A stretch of 64,000 nucleotides of DNA from Mongoliitalea daihaiensis (GCF_021596945.1 NZ_CP063779.1:2144001-2208000), one strand, 5' to 3'; shown: positions 36,887 to 45,719, counted from the first letter of the stretch. Program-made: numbers and translations. The notes: generated by a model from the sequence alone, not told the origin.

Positions 36887-37979
36887 ACTGAAATTAAATT
36901 ATTTGGCTATTTTGAAAGTTGCACGTATGGATAAATTGCCGCAACAATTAATCTGTTGAACAACTTTTCACCAAAATACCTTCTATTGAGCTTATACACA
37001 AACTCATTGAGGTAATTCTGAAGATACTTTTCACTTACCATGTGATATATTCCCAGCAGATTCCTTTTTAAGTTACTTATTGCCACATGGACCCAGTTAA
37101 GAGCTCCTTTTGTAGAGTCTTGGGAGGACTTTATCTTGATGTGCTCTTCCACCAATCTTTCGAGGTTTACATATGCTGTGTTTTTATCAGTAAACAGAAC
37201 TGATTCTGGATCTATTGATTCTTCTACAAATTGCTCCACAGTTTCTTTGGTCACATCAGTTAGTACTTTCATTTTAAAAAAACCACAATGACGGCTCCTT
37301 TTACCTGTAGTTGGATCCTCCAATGGCGTCGATTCTGAAGCGACTGCAACAATTGCCTGCTTTTGGCTCCCCTTCCCTCGCTTCAGGCGTTCCTGAACCT
37401 CCTTTCTTGTTGCTTTTTCCACATATGCCTCATCATATTCCACCATTCCTTTGAGTAGATACAGATCATCCCGCTTTCCCATTACAGCTCTGATCTTGTG
37501 CATGAGGTTGAACGCAGTTTCATACCTTTTAAGTCCCAACTGTCTCTGGAATTCTAAGCAGGAAAAGCCTTTCTTGGTGGCCGACATCAACAGAAAGGCG
37601 GTGAACCAGGTCTGCAATGAAAGATTGCTCGATTCCATTACAGTGCCTGCCTTAAGGGAAGTCCTCCTTCTACATATGCTGCACTCAAAAAACTTCTTTC
37701 CACTAAACCAGTACTGTTTTGAGAAGCTTTTACAGGTTTTACAATAAATCCCGGTGTTCTCACGGTAGGTTTTCAAGAAATCCTCACAGCTTTCCTCGTT
37801 TGGGAAATAGTTTACAAATTCTAAGATGTTCATGGTTTTGTGTATTTTTAACCAAGAAACACCAATTACACCAACTAGGAAAACTATTGACACAAATTGA
37901 TAAACTATAGTTGGCTACGTGTATGATTCCGAAGAGTAAGATTAAAGAATTATAGTCTTTGGACTTGTTTAATATCACT
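36887..37979 (-). mobile_element. IS1595-type insertion sequence, ends uncertain
   Basis: Limits are tentative: AACTGAAATTAAAT at 36887 and its weakly similar inverted partner GTTTAATATCACT ending at 37979 could be the termini (9 of 11 matching bases), giving ~1.1 kb. I see no clear target-site duplication, so the true ends may differ. Confidence 0.4.
36907..37833 (-). CDS. IS1595-family transposase
   Basis: 308 residues from ATG at 37831-37833 (MNILEFVNYFPNEESCEDFL), with an N-terminal zinc ribbon (YCKTCKSFSKQYWFSGKKFF, ECSICRRRTSLKAGT) and an ISXO2-type DDE domain: MVEYDEAYVEK, LFTDKNTAYVN and GALNWVHVAISNLKRNLLG. An upstream ATG would add 20 residues. The gene is intact. It lies between modules 1 and 2 of the peptide island. 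Confidence 0.88.
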   Translation of the reverse strand: MNILEFVNYFPNEESCEDFLKTYRENTGIYCKTCKSFSKQYWFSGKKFFECSICRRRTSLKAGTVMESSNLSLQTWFTAFLLMSATKKGFSCLEFQRQLGLKRYETAFNLMHKIRAVMGKRDDLYLLKGMVEYDEAYVEKATRKEVQERLKRGKGSQKQAIVAVASESTPLEDPTTGKRSRHCGFFKMKVLTDVTKETVEQFVEESIDPESVLFTDKNTAYVNLERLVEEHIKIKSSQDSTKGALNWVHVAISNLKRNLLGIYHMVSEKYLQNYLNEFVYKLNRRYFGEKLFNRLIVAAIYPYVQLSK

Positions 37980-37980
37980 A

Positions 37981-38020
37981 AAAAAAAAGTAAAACACCCA
38001 AAAGCATTTTTTGGGTGTTG
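37981..38020 (-). terminator. Terminator of module 1
   Basis: AACACCCAAAA and TTTTTGGGTGTT form a stem; on - the 3' side is TTTTACTTTTTTTT. It closes the GG-peptide unit just before the transposase region. Confidence 0.85.
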
Positions 38021-38092
38021 AAATGGATATAATGACAGCGATTTTAAGAAAATGAAGAATTCTAATACAGAATTTGGAGCAAATGCATTTTT

Positions 38093-38212
38093 TTAACGCC
38101 AAATTCTAATTCCTATGTAATAACCTAGTGCTATTGACATTAATAGTAATACACCCATTAATATATAGATCAAAAGATTATTTGATAACATTTCGTTAAA
38201 CTTTATTTCCAT
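38093..38212 (-). CDS. 39-residue TM peptide next to GG-leader gene
   Basis: Starts MEIKFNEMLSNNLLIYILMG, one TM helix, then ALGYYIGIRIWR. It has no GG leader, but its C-terminus matches that of the overlapping upstream precursor (ALGFAIGSRIWK). The start codon lies inside the end of that gene (ATGGAAATAA), giving coupled translation. Could be a self-protection peptide that mimics the mature product, or a leaderless second component. Confidence 0.6.
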   Translation of the reverse strand: MEIKFNEMLSNNLLIYILMGVLLLMSIALGYYIGIRIWR

Positions 38213-38370
38213 ATTCTTGATCCGATTGCAAAACCTAAAGCACAAGATCCTACAAATAAAATTCCACAACCAACAGCAACAGCGAGTGTAATTGGCTCAC
38301 CACCATTAATTTGATTAAGATCATCATTGCTAAGTTCTACAATATTTTTATTTTTTTCAAGATTTTTCAT
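38203..38370 (-). CDS. GG-leader peptide precursor 2, module 1 (55 residues)
   Basis: Starts MKNLEKNKNIVELSNDDLNQ and its leader ends INGG at residue 24. The 31-residue core starts EPITLAVAVGCGILFVGSC and ends with ALGFAIGSRIWK: two Cys, very hydrophobic, Gly-rich, with a cationic end, as in class II-like bacteriocins. Six bp after the neighbouring GG-leader gene. Likely substrate of the 39-kb C39 transporter. Confidence 0.82.
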   Translation of the reverse strand: MKNLEKNKNIVELSNDDLNQINGGEPITLAVAVGCGILFVGSCALGFAIGSRIWK

Positions 38371-38376
38371 ATCAAT

Positions 38377-38598
38377 TTATTTTTTTTCTCTTGTTAAATA
38401 TGCGACTCCTAACCCAACACAAACGCCAACCACTATTATTCCTCCAACAATTACAGCTGGATGCAGACCACCATTAATTTCTAGCGCATCATAATCTGAT
38501 AATTCTTGTAAACTATCAACCTGCCCAAAATGGTCCACTTCATGAAGTCCATTTTTTTGAAAATCATAGTTTGATTTTTCATTGACTAAAGTTTTCAT
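38377..38598 (-). CDS. GG-leader peptide precursor 1, module 1 (73 residues)
   Basis: The start at 38598 (MKTLVNEKSNYDFQKNGLHE) is preferred; an in-frame ATG at 38664 would be inside repeat R2. The long leader ends SLQELSDYDALEINGG at residue 44. The 29-residue core starts LHPAVIVGGIIVVGVCVGLG and ends VAYLTREKK: one TM-like Gly/Val-rich helix, one Cys, basic end. It resembles the second core gene in layout. R2 copy c lies 27 bp upstream. Confidence 0.82.
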   Translation of the reverse strand: MKTLVNEKSNYDFQKNGLHEVDHFGQVDSLQELSDYDALEINGGLHPAVIVGGIIVVGVCVGLGVAYLTREKK

Positions 38599-38624
38599 AA
38601 TTCTAAAATTTACTCTTTCCCAAC

Positions 38625-38700
38625 CTTTTCCGGGCATCGGGTTTTCCCAATCTCGCTCTGGCAAATCAGGTTAGCTAGCATGGTGATTTGCTGATTGATC
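38625..38700 (-). repeat. Repeat R2, copy c, leader of a GG-peptide gene
   Basis: Shares CCCAATCTCGCTCTGGCAAA and TCAGGTTAGCTAGC with copies a and b, and ATGGTGATTTGCTGATTGATC with copy a. It also supplies the last residues and stop of the HTH gene. Confidence 0.75.
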
Positions 38701-39033
38701 ATAAACCAAAGAAAAGATAGTTCCGTCTAAAATATTGGACTTGTGAAAAAAAGTTGAAGTTTTTCCAGCAGAAATATTTCTCTCTTCTGAGGTATTCAAT
38801 ACCTGCATAGAAAAGCTAACAGAAATACCACCACAATTCACAAAAATAAAGGAATTAATTCTCTTGGAAAAACGAATGCAAATCCCTTGATCTTTTAGCT
38901 CATCTATCATTAGATAAAGCTTCGCTCTACTCACTCCCAGTCTCTCTGCAAATTCTTCTGGGCTTCCTGTCCGCTGCTCCTTTACCAGTTTGTTTAGGAG
39001 CTTTAGTCGTTCGATTTGTCTGATAAATTCCAT
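38671..39033 (-). CDS. Winged-HTH protein, module 1
   Basis: 120 residues; HTH in GSPEEFAERLGVSRAKLYLM (about 23-42) followed by IDELKDQGICIRFSKRINSF, homologous to the 70-residue HTH protein of module 2. The extra ~50 C-terminal residues have no match there; the last ten are encoded by repeat R2. Between the C39 transporter and GG-leader genes; probable regulator. Confidence 0.75.
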   Translation of the reverse strand: MEFIRQIERLKLLNKLVKEQRTGSPEEFAERLGVSRAKLYLMIDELKDQGICIRFSKRINSFIFVNCGGISVSFSMQVLNTSEERNISAGKTSTFFHKSNILDGTIFSLVYDQSANHHAS

Positions 39034-39144
39034 GGTATAGTTAATTTAGTTATTGGTTGAATAGTTGGAAGGTTAGGGCTAGGTTTTTTTTTGTTAAACT
39101 CTTAGCCTCTAAATTTTCATTGTAGGTTAATTTAGTTAAAGGGT

Positions 39145-39168
39145 TAAACGTTAAGTGTCCAACGTTTA
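39145..39168. promoter_or_regulatory. Perfect inverted repeat before the HTH gene
   Basis: TAAACGTT and AACGTTTA separated by 8 bp, 112 bp upstream of the HTH start and 5 bp after the transporter stop. Candidate operator; related sequence at 36470. Confidence 0.5.
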
Positions 39169-39172
39169 CACG

Positions 39173-41323
39173 TTACAATATCACCAGTTGCTTTCGGATC
39201 ATTTCGTAGTATTTCCCCTCTTTCGCCAATAACTCGACATGGCTTCCTTCTTCAATTAGCTTTCCTTTGTCCATAACGTATAGCCTGTCAAATTCCTGTA
39301 CAGCGGCTAATCTATGGGTGATAAATATGATCGTTTTACCTTCTGTAGCGAGCATTCGGATGGTCTGTTGCACAAATTGCTCCGATCCTGGGTCAAGGGA
39401 GGCTGTGGCTTCGTCTAAGATCAAAATCTCAGGATCTCTGTACAGGGCTCTGGCTATAGCTATTCGTTGCTTTTGCCCTCCTGAGAGTGAGGCTCCATTT
39501 TCTCCCAAATATGTGCCGAAACCATTGGGTAGGTTTTCCACAAAATCCATCATTCCTAGCTTATTACAAATGCTGACTACTTTTTGCATGTCAGGTTGAT
39601 AATCACCCAAAGCTATATTTTCCAATACATTGCCCGCAAAAAGATCGATCCGCTGGGGTACTACAGATACAATCTGTCTCAGGCTGGCGTTAGCAATAAA
39701 CTTGATATCATACTCACCTATGTAAATATTTCCTGATTGGAGCGTATAGAGGTTTTGCAGTAAGGAGACGAGGGTGCTTTTTCCCGATCCGCTTTCCCCG
39801 ATCACGCCGGAGATTTTACCTTTCGGAAAAGTAATGGTAAGGTCATCAAAAACATTAGCTCTTGATCCATACCTGAATTTTACATTTTTGAAAATGATGT
39901 CACCCACATTTTCCTTTTTGATAGGAAAGGTGTCAGCCGACCTTTCTACTTCCAAATCCATAATTTCAAACAACCTATCCGCCGCAATCAGTGCATTTTG
40001 AATGGTTTTATTCATACCAATTAGACTTGACACCGGACCAGTAAGGTATCCGGTTAGTGCATAAAATGACATGAGTTCACCAGGAGTGATCTCATTTTGT
40101 AGGACATAACCCGCTCCAACCCAAAGCAAGATGATGGTAAAGAGTCGGGACACTACTTCAGAAGAGGTGCTTGAAAAGATATTGTTCAATCCAGATTGAT
40201 ACACTGTTCTCAATAAAGCTATAAATCGCACTTCTGTCTTGATATTGGCATGATCCTCAGCACCAAATCTTTTGATGGTACCCGCAGAAGTAATTGACTC
40301 TACTAGTTGAGATTCCAGTTCGGCAGACTCTTCCATCAACCTACGTTCGATCTTTTTATTTAATCGATTAGTGATCCAGTAGATTATCGTGTATAGTGGG
40401 ATCACTAATAACATCACCAATGCCAACTTCCAATAAAAGGTGAACATCAAGGCAAATGAAAACAAGACGATAAAAATATTGACCAAAAATCCTATGGAGA
40501 CATCGTTAATGAATGCTCTGATTTTTACAGCATCATTAATCCGTGATATGATTTCCCCCACTCTCATAGTGTCAAAAAATCGTTGTGGGAGTGTAAGCAA
40601 ATGTTTGTAATAACCTAATATCAACCTTGCATCGATTCGTTGGCCTACTTTGATAATAAAGAGCGTTTTATATATGCCGATCACCACTTGCATGAGAAGA
40701 AGTCCAATCATTACAAGAGAAAGTAAATTCAATAAATTTGTATTTCGGCCAATGAAAACATGATCGATGATCTTTTGAACATAGATGGATGTAGATAAAC
40801 CTAAAATGGTGTAAATAATTGCTCCGACCAAGGACTGTATCATCACTGCTCTATGAGGTCTTACCAAGTACCAAAATCTACTCCAGGTACTTACTTTCTC
40901 ACTAATGGCCTTAAACTCGTCGTTAGGCATCAACAACACCAGTACCCCTGTCCACATTTCTTTGAATTCATCAGGGTTCACTTTATGGATCTGTCCATCT
41001 CCCGGATCCATGTATTCCACCGTTTTATCTGTAACTTTATACAAGACTACAAAGTGATGAAGAACTTTCTTTACTATTACATGCGCGATGACTGGCATAG
41101 GTACATCCTTTAGCGCCTCAAAATCACCTCTGACACCTTTTGCTGAAAACCCCATTTTGGTTGCAGCTTCTATAAGTCCCAAAATGTTTGTTCCCTTTTG
41201 GTCGGTAGAGGCCATCTGTCGGATTTTGGCTACTGGCATTTCCAATTTATAGTGTGCTGCCACAGAGGCCAGGCAAGCTGCGCCGCAGTCGGTAATATCT
41301 CGTTGTTTGATTCTAATACCCAT
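39173..41323 (-). CDS. C39-peptidase ABC transporter, module 1
   Basis: 716 residues. C39 peptidase: Gln7, Cys13 (DITDCGAACLASV), His90 (VLHHFVVLY) and Asp106 (YMDPGDG). Exporter TM domain with the RVGEIISRINDA segment, then an ATPase with GESGSGKST, SLSGGQKQRIAIARAL and ILILDEATAS. It cleaves GG leaders and exports the core. Follows hlyD-like gene by 15 bp. Unlike the module 2 transporter its Walker A is canonical. Confidence 0.95.
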   Translation of the reverse strand: MGIRIKQRDITDCGAACLASVAAHYKLEMPVAKIRQMASTDQKGTNILGLIEAATKMGFSAKGVRGDFEALKDVPMPVIAHVIVKKVLHHFVVLYKVTDKTVEYMDPGDGQIHKVNPDEFKEMWTGVLVLLMPNDEFKAISEKVSTWSRFWYLVRPHRAVMIQSLVGAIIYTILGLSTSIYVQKIIDHVFIGRNTNLLNLLSLVMIGLLLMQVVIGIYKTLFIIKVGQRIDARLILGYYKHLLTLPQRFFDTMRVGEIISRINDAVKIRAFINDVSIGFLVNIFIVLFSFALMFTFYWKLALVMLLVIPLYTIIYWITNRLNKKIERRLMEESAELESQLVESITSAGTIKRFGAEDHANIKTEVRFIALLRTVYQSGLNNIFSSTSSEVVSRLFTIILLWVGAGYVLQNEITPGELMSFYALTGYLTGPVSSLIGMNKTIQNALIAADRLFEIMDLEVERSADTFPIKKENVGDIIFKNVKFRYGSRANVFDDLTITFPKGKISGVIGESGSGKSTLVSLLQNLYTLQSGNIYIGEYDIKFIANASLRQIVSVVPQRIDLFAGNVLENIALGDYQPDMQKVVSICNKLGMMDFVENLPNGFGTYLGENGASLSGGQKQRIAIARALYRDPEILILDEATASLDPGSEQFVQQTIRMLATEGKTIIFITHRLAAVQEFDRLYVMDKGKLIEEGSHVELLAKEGKYYEMIRKQLVIL

Positions 41324-41338
41324 GATTTTTTAAAAAAG

Positions 41339-42514
41339 TTAGTTAATGTTTTGAACTTGTGGATTGAGCCAATTGTCCACCTTGTCATATAATAATTGAA
41401 ACAATGATCTACGAGCAACCACAAACCGTGCATTGTAGGTCATGCCTTTTTTGATATAACCTTCTTGACCATTAGCTAAAGTCAGGTATGGTTTATCTAG
41501 GGCACAGGTTACCAAAAAACCAGCTTCGCGTTCATTGAATAATGAGAGGTCGTCTGCGATGTCAATCACTTTGCCTGTGGCTATTCCCCATTGATTATAG
41601 TTATAAGCATCAATTTGGAAACTCACTTCTTGACCTACCGTAATAAATGCGATGTCTACAGGAGAAATATAAGTAATGGCCAGTACAGTAGTATCAGGCG
41701 ATATTTCCGCTAGTTTTTGTTGAGGGTGAACAAAATCCCCTTCATTCAAATTCACTACATTCAAAAGAGTACCATTGATACCAGCGATGACTTTGTATTG
41801 GTCGCTTTGCTCCATGTACACACTTTTTTGGTTGCTTAAGCGGATTTTTTCATTTTGATAGTTGACCAGTTCCTGTTCCCAGAGATTTCTCTGTTGCTTT
41901 CTAACGAGGTCTAGTTGGGCATTTGCTTGCTTATATTGCACATCTGCGACATCATACTCAGCAAAAGCAAGAGCGCCATTTTCAAAAAGCGTTTGAGCTC
42001 TTTGGAAATCTCTTTCGAGCTTCTGCACGGCAGCTGATTGATTATTGATTTTTGTGTGGTACTCTAGAAGAGATGCTTGGTAAAACTTAGACCTCAATGG
42101 AATAGGCTCAGAATTATTATCCAAATGGTCTAACCGCAACAGCTTATGCAAGTCAGCTATAAATTCATCGACTATTGAAAGCCTTTCCTCCACTCCCTGC
42201 ATCTCCAAGTTAAGGACCTCTCCTCTGATAGTAGCTAGCACTTCTCCTTTTTGGACTTTTTGGTTTTCCCTCATATACCATGTTTCCAACCTACCGCTGA
42301 CAGAGCTCATTAGGGCATTACGCTGGATAGCTGATTGGAAAGTCCCTCTGGATTGCACGGCCACGTCTACATATAGTAAGGGCAGGGCGATAATTGCCGC
42401 CACTAGCATCCCTAAAAGGAGTAGGTAGATTACTTTGGAGCGTACACTGATATGAGAGTCGTAGACCTCTACAGATTGCGCTATAATAGCGGATGGGAAA
42501 ATACTTTTGCTCAT
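41339..42514 (-). CDS. HlyD-family periplasmic adaptor
   Basis: 391 residues: one N-terminal TM helix (YLLLLGMLVAAIIALPLLYV), barrel-sandwich parts (VSGRLETWYMRENQKVQKGE and VIAGINGTLLNVVNLNEGDF), a coiled-coil hairpin between them (about 110-250) and a beta-barrel domain. It links the C39 transporter to an outer-membrane channel in type I-like secretion; no TolC gene is in the window. First gene of module 1. Confidence 0.92.
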   Translation of the reverse strand: MSKSIFPSAIIAQSVEVYDSHISVRSKVIYLLLLGMLVAAIIALPLLYVDVAVQSRGTFQSAIQRNALMSSVSGRLETWYMRENQKVQKGEVLATIRGEVLNLEMQGVEERLSIVDEFIADLHKLLRLDHLDNNSEPIPLRSKFYQASLLEYHTKINNQSAAVQKLERDFQRAQTLFENGALAFAEYDVADVQYKQANAQLDLVRKQQRNLWEQELVNYQNEKIRLSNQKSVYMEQSDQYKVIAGINGTLLNVVNLNEGDFVHPQQKLAEISPDTTVLAITYISPVDIAFITVGQEVSFQIDAYNYNQWGIATGKVIDIADDLSLFNEREAGFLVTCALDKPYLTLANGQEGYIKKGMTYNARFVVARRSLFQLLYDKVDNWLNPQVQNIN

Positions 42515-42932
42515 GGGCTGTCAGTTGGTTTAAAAAGAATATAGTTTAAATAAAATACCTGATTAAAATAGTACAAGTTAATGTGAGATAAAGCTAAATT
42601 ATGGTGTAATTATATAGCCTAAAAAAATTATTTCCAAAAAAAGCACGGTTTACAGCTTAAGCGCTTAGGTCAAAAATGCCTCTGATTTTTTTACGAAACA
42701 AAATATTATATCAACTAAAGTTTTACCCCCCCCCAATTAAAAATTTAATTTTACAATTTTCTAGTATAGGTAGAGAAAATTTTTTTTGAATTTTTTTTAA
42801 AAATCAGGCCAAAACATAGATTATAGATGGCGATTACCTTGCCAGTCAGTGGGTGGGTTTAAAAAGTATCCGGTAACTCAATTGAGCCTTTTTTTAGCTA
42901 TGAGCATTTAGCCTTCACCCCAATTAAAGTAT
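42515..42932. other. Gene-free AT-rich spacer with nine-C run
   Basis: No coding sequence supported. It holds the upstream region of module 1, the palindrome AATTAAA-AA-TTTAATT, T-rich runs and a tract of nine C at 42726-42734, which is unusual in this AT-rich stretch. Confidence 0.6.
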
Positions 42933-42960
42933 AAAAAAAACCTGCGAAATTATCCGCAGG
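42933..42960 (-). terminator. Terminator of the tatC-rpiB unit
   Basis: CCTGCG and CGCAGG around ATAATTT; T-run follows on -. It overlaps the rpiB stop codon. Confidence 0.75.
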
Positions 42961-43390
42961 CTATTTTGTTGACACGGGTGGCGTGGCGGCCACCTTCGAA
43001 GTCTGTTTGTAAGAAGACATCCACCATCTTGGAGGCTGTCTCGAAGGGGATAAATCGGGCAGGGATGGCTAGTACATTGGCATTGTTATGCGAACGGGCT
43101 AAGGCTGCTAGTTCTTCGTTCCAGCATAAAGCAGCACGGATACCTTGGTGCTTGTTAGCTGTGATAGCTACTCCATTTCCACTGCCACAAATTAAGATTC
43201 CAAACTCAAACTCACCTGATTCTACAGCAGTAGCTAGCGGATGTACATGGTCTGGATAGTCTACCGAACCATCAGAGTATGGGCCGAAATCTTTCACTTC
43301 CAAACCTGCTTCATGCAATTGTTTGATTAAGGCCTGTTTGTATTCATATCCGGCATGGTCTCCGCCGATTGCTATTTTCTTCATCATCAA
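42950..43390 (-). CDS. rpiB: Ribose-5-phosphate isomerase B
   Basis: Interconverts ribose 5-phosphate and ribulose 5-phosphate in the pentose phosphate pathway. 146 residues (start among three consecutive Met). Conserved features: IGGDHAGYEYK at the start, catalytic Cys in GILICGSGNGVAITANK, and the His/Arg phosphate site in RSHNNANVLAIPARFI and RHATRV. Five bp after tatC. Confidence 0.95.
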   Translation of the reverse strand: MMMKKIAIGGDHAGYEYKQALIKQLHEAGLEVKDFGPYSDGSVDYPDHVHPLATAVESGEFEFGILICGSGNGVAITANKHQGIRAALCWNEELAALARSHNNANVLAIPARFIPFETASKMVDVFLQTDFEGGRHATRVNKIACG

Positions 43391-43395
43391 AGGAG

Positions 43396-44238
43396 TTAAA
43401 TGTTATCTTCTAGTGCTTCTTTGGCACGCTTCTTTTCTAATCGCTTCGCAATTTGAATCCCAGCTTCGTACAAAACCAAAATCGGCATGGCTATCAGTAT
43501 TTGGCTGATGACATCCGGAGGGGTAATTACTGCTGCCAGGATAAGAATGACTACAATAGAATGTCTTCTGTAGGTTTTCAACATGGCGGCACTCACCAAT
43601 CCTGACATGGATAGGAAGTAGATGACCATGGGCAACTGAAACATAATTGCCGAAGCCAAGACCAACATGCTTAACGTGCCTACATAAGAGGTAATGTCAA
43701 ACTCATTGGAAATCGTAGGGTCCAATTGGTAATTGGCCAAGAAATTTACCGAAATAGGGGTCAGGATATAGTATCCAAAGAGTGTCCCTAGGAAGAAGAG
43801 CAAACTCACAAAGAATACGGCTCCTCTAGCTGCTTGACGTTCTTTGGCATATAATCCCGGGCTAATGAATCTCCAAACCTCCCAAAATAAGTAAGGAAAG
43901 GATGCGATGATTCCCACCACTAAGGAGGAGGTGATGTGCATAGAAAACTGCCCAGTCATCTGACGGCTTTGCAAGATAAATGGGAGTTCTGTGATACACA
44001 GAACAGGTGTGTTAAAGATTTCTGCCAATTGACAGAGCATACGGTAGGTGAAAAAATCAACTTTGGAAGGGCCCAAAATGATTTGTCCAAATACGATGCT
44101 TTTGGCAAGAAAGGCAATGATGGTGAAAATTAATACGGCAGCAACTGAGCGTAGCAAATGCCACCTCAGTTGCTCCAAATGGTCTAAAAAGGACATGCCT
44201 TCCTCTTCCTCTTCTTCTCTATACTGATCTAATGCCAC
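43396..44238 (-). CDS. tatC: Twin-arginine translocase subunit TatC
   Basis: Six-TM receptor that binds twin-arginine signal peptides of folded exported proteins. 280 residues. SFLDHLEQLRWHLLRS and FWEVWRFISPGLYAKERQAA are family hallmarks, as is the FQLPMVIYFLSM helix. No tatA in the window. Operon with rpiB. Confidence 0.95.
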   Translation of the reverse strand: MALDQYREEEEEEGMSFLDHLEQLRWHLLRSVAAVLIFTIIAFLAKSIVFGQIILGPSKVDFFTYRMLCQLAEIFNTPVLCITELPFILQSRQMTGQFSMHITSSLVVGIIASFPYLFWEVWRFISPGLYAKERQAARGAVFFVSLLFFLGTLFGYYILTPISVNFLANYQLDPTISNEFDITSYVGTLSMLVLASAIMFQLPMVIYFLSMSGLVSAAMLKTYRRHSIVVILILAAVITPPDVISQILIAMPILVLYEAGIQIAKRLEKKRAKEALEDNI

Positions 44239-44398
44239 TTTAAATTCGAGTGATTAATTTTTCACATGCGGTTTCTTACGAGTAACCACTTATGTAGTGT
44301 ATGTATTTAGTTTAAGCTACAGTCAACCGTTGTCTGTTGACGATTATCAGCATGATTACAAATGATATGTTCACCTTCTGCAATTGCGGATAATCCTA

Positions 44399-45667
44399 TC
44401 AATACAATGGAAATTGAACCATCCACTCGTTAACTTGGGATTTAATAGCAGCTAAAGCAGCTTCATCTGCATGATTAACCAAGGCATCATCAATCAAAGC
44501 TACAATTTTCTTCATGTCCTCTTCTTTCAATCCTCTCGTGGTGACGGCAGCAGTTCCTACACGCATACCAGAAGTCACAAAAGGAGAGCGCTTGTCGAAT
44601 GGCACCATGTTTTTATTAATGGTAATATCCACTTTACCCAAGGTTTCTTCTGCAAGTTTACCGGTAAGCTCTTTATTGCTTAAGTCAATTAACATCAGGT
44701 GATTGTCCGTTCCTCCAGAGATTAATTTGTATCCTCTGGCTACAAACTCTTCCGCCATTACGGCTGCGTTTTTCTTCACTTGCACCACATATTCCATGTA
44801 TTCGTCAGAAAGACCTTCTTGGAATGCAATTGCTTTTGCGGCAATGATGTGCTCCAAGGGTCCACCTTGGGTACCTGGAAATACACCAGAATCTAGTAAG
44901 GATGACATTTTTCTCAACTCACCTTTTGGTGTTTTCAAACCAAATGGATTATCAAAGTCTTCTCTCATCAAAATCAAACCACCTCTAGGTCCTCTCAAGG
45001 TTTTGTGAGTGGTTGTAGTGACGATATGGCAAAACTCCAATGGATCATTCAATAAGCCTCTAGCAATCAATCCGGATGGATGGGAAATATCTGCAAGCAA
45101 CAAAGCTCCCACTTGGTCAGCGATGTCTCTCAAACGCTCATAATCCCAGTCACGGCTATACGCAGAAGCTCCACAGATCAATAATTTAGGTTTTACTTCC
45201 AAAGCTTTGGCTTCTACTTTATCATAATCGATCAAACCAGTTTCTTCTTCTACACCATAAAAATGCGGCTGATACAATTTACCAGAAAAGTTCACTGGGG
45301 AACCGTGGGTCAGGTGACCACCATGCGCTAGATCAAACCCTAAAATAGGATCTCCAGCGTTTAATACAGCCAAGAAAACAGCTGCATTCGCTTGCGCACC
45401 GGAATGTGGCTGCACATTTGCCCAGCTTGCTCCAAAGAGTTCCTTCGCTCGATCAATAGCCAATTGCTCAATCTGATCCACCACTTCACAACCTCCATAA
45501 TAACGCTTGTTAGGGAGACCCTCAGCGTATTTGTTGGTCAACACACTTCCCGCCGCTTCCATCACCTGCTTACTGGTGAAGTTTTCGGATGCGATCAATT
45601 CTATACCCGTCTTTTGACGGTTTTCTTCTTTTGCAATGAGGTCAAAGATTGCCTGATCTCTTTTCAT
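44399..45667 (-). CDS. glyA: Serine hydroxymethyltransferase
   Basis: PLP enzyme converting serine and tetrahydrofolate to glycine and methylene-THF. 422 residues from ATG at 45665-45667 ([10 protein letters not shown]); an upstream ATG would add nine atypical residues. Seen: [35 protein letters not shown], and the PLP lysine in [15 protein letters not shown]. Length is normal. Confidence 0.97.
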   Translation of the reverse strand: MKRDQAIFDLIAKEENRQKTGIELIASENFTSKQVMEAAGSVLTNKYAEGLPNKRYYGGCEVVDQIEQLAIDRAKELFGASWANVQPHSGAQANAAVFLAVLNAGDPILGFDLAHGGHLTHGSPVNFSGKLYQPHFYGVEEETGLIDYDKVEAKALEVKPKLLICGASAYSRDWDYERLRDIADQVGALLLADISHPSGLIARGLLNDPLEFCHIVTTTTHKTLRGPRGGLILMREDFDNPFGLKTPKGELRKMSSLLDSGVFPGTQGGPLEHIIAAKAIAFQEGLSDEYMEYVVQVKKNAAVMAEEFVARGYKLISGGTDNHLMLIDLSNKELTGKLAEETLGKVDITINKNMVPFDKRSPFVTSGMRVGTAAVTTRGLKEEDMKKIVALIDDALVNHADEAALAAIKSQVNEWMVQFPLY

Positions 45668-45719
45668 GGATATGATTTTTAATAGGTTGCCCAAAATTAG
45701 TTTTAATCAATGGATAATC

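Noticed and set aside
36887-37979. Exact IS termini with target duplication
   Set aside because: The best inverted pair has only weak similarity and no matching flanks.
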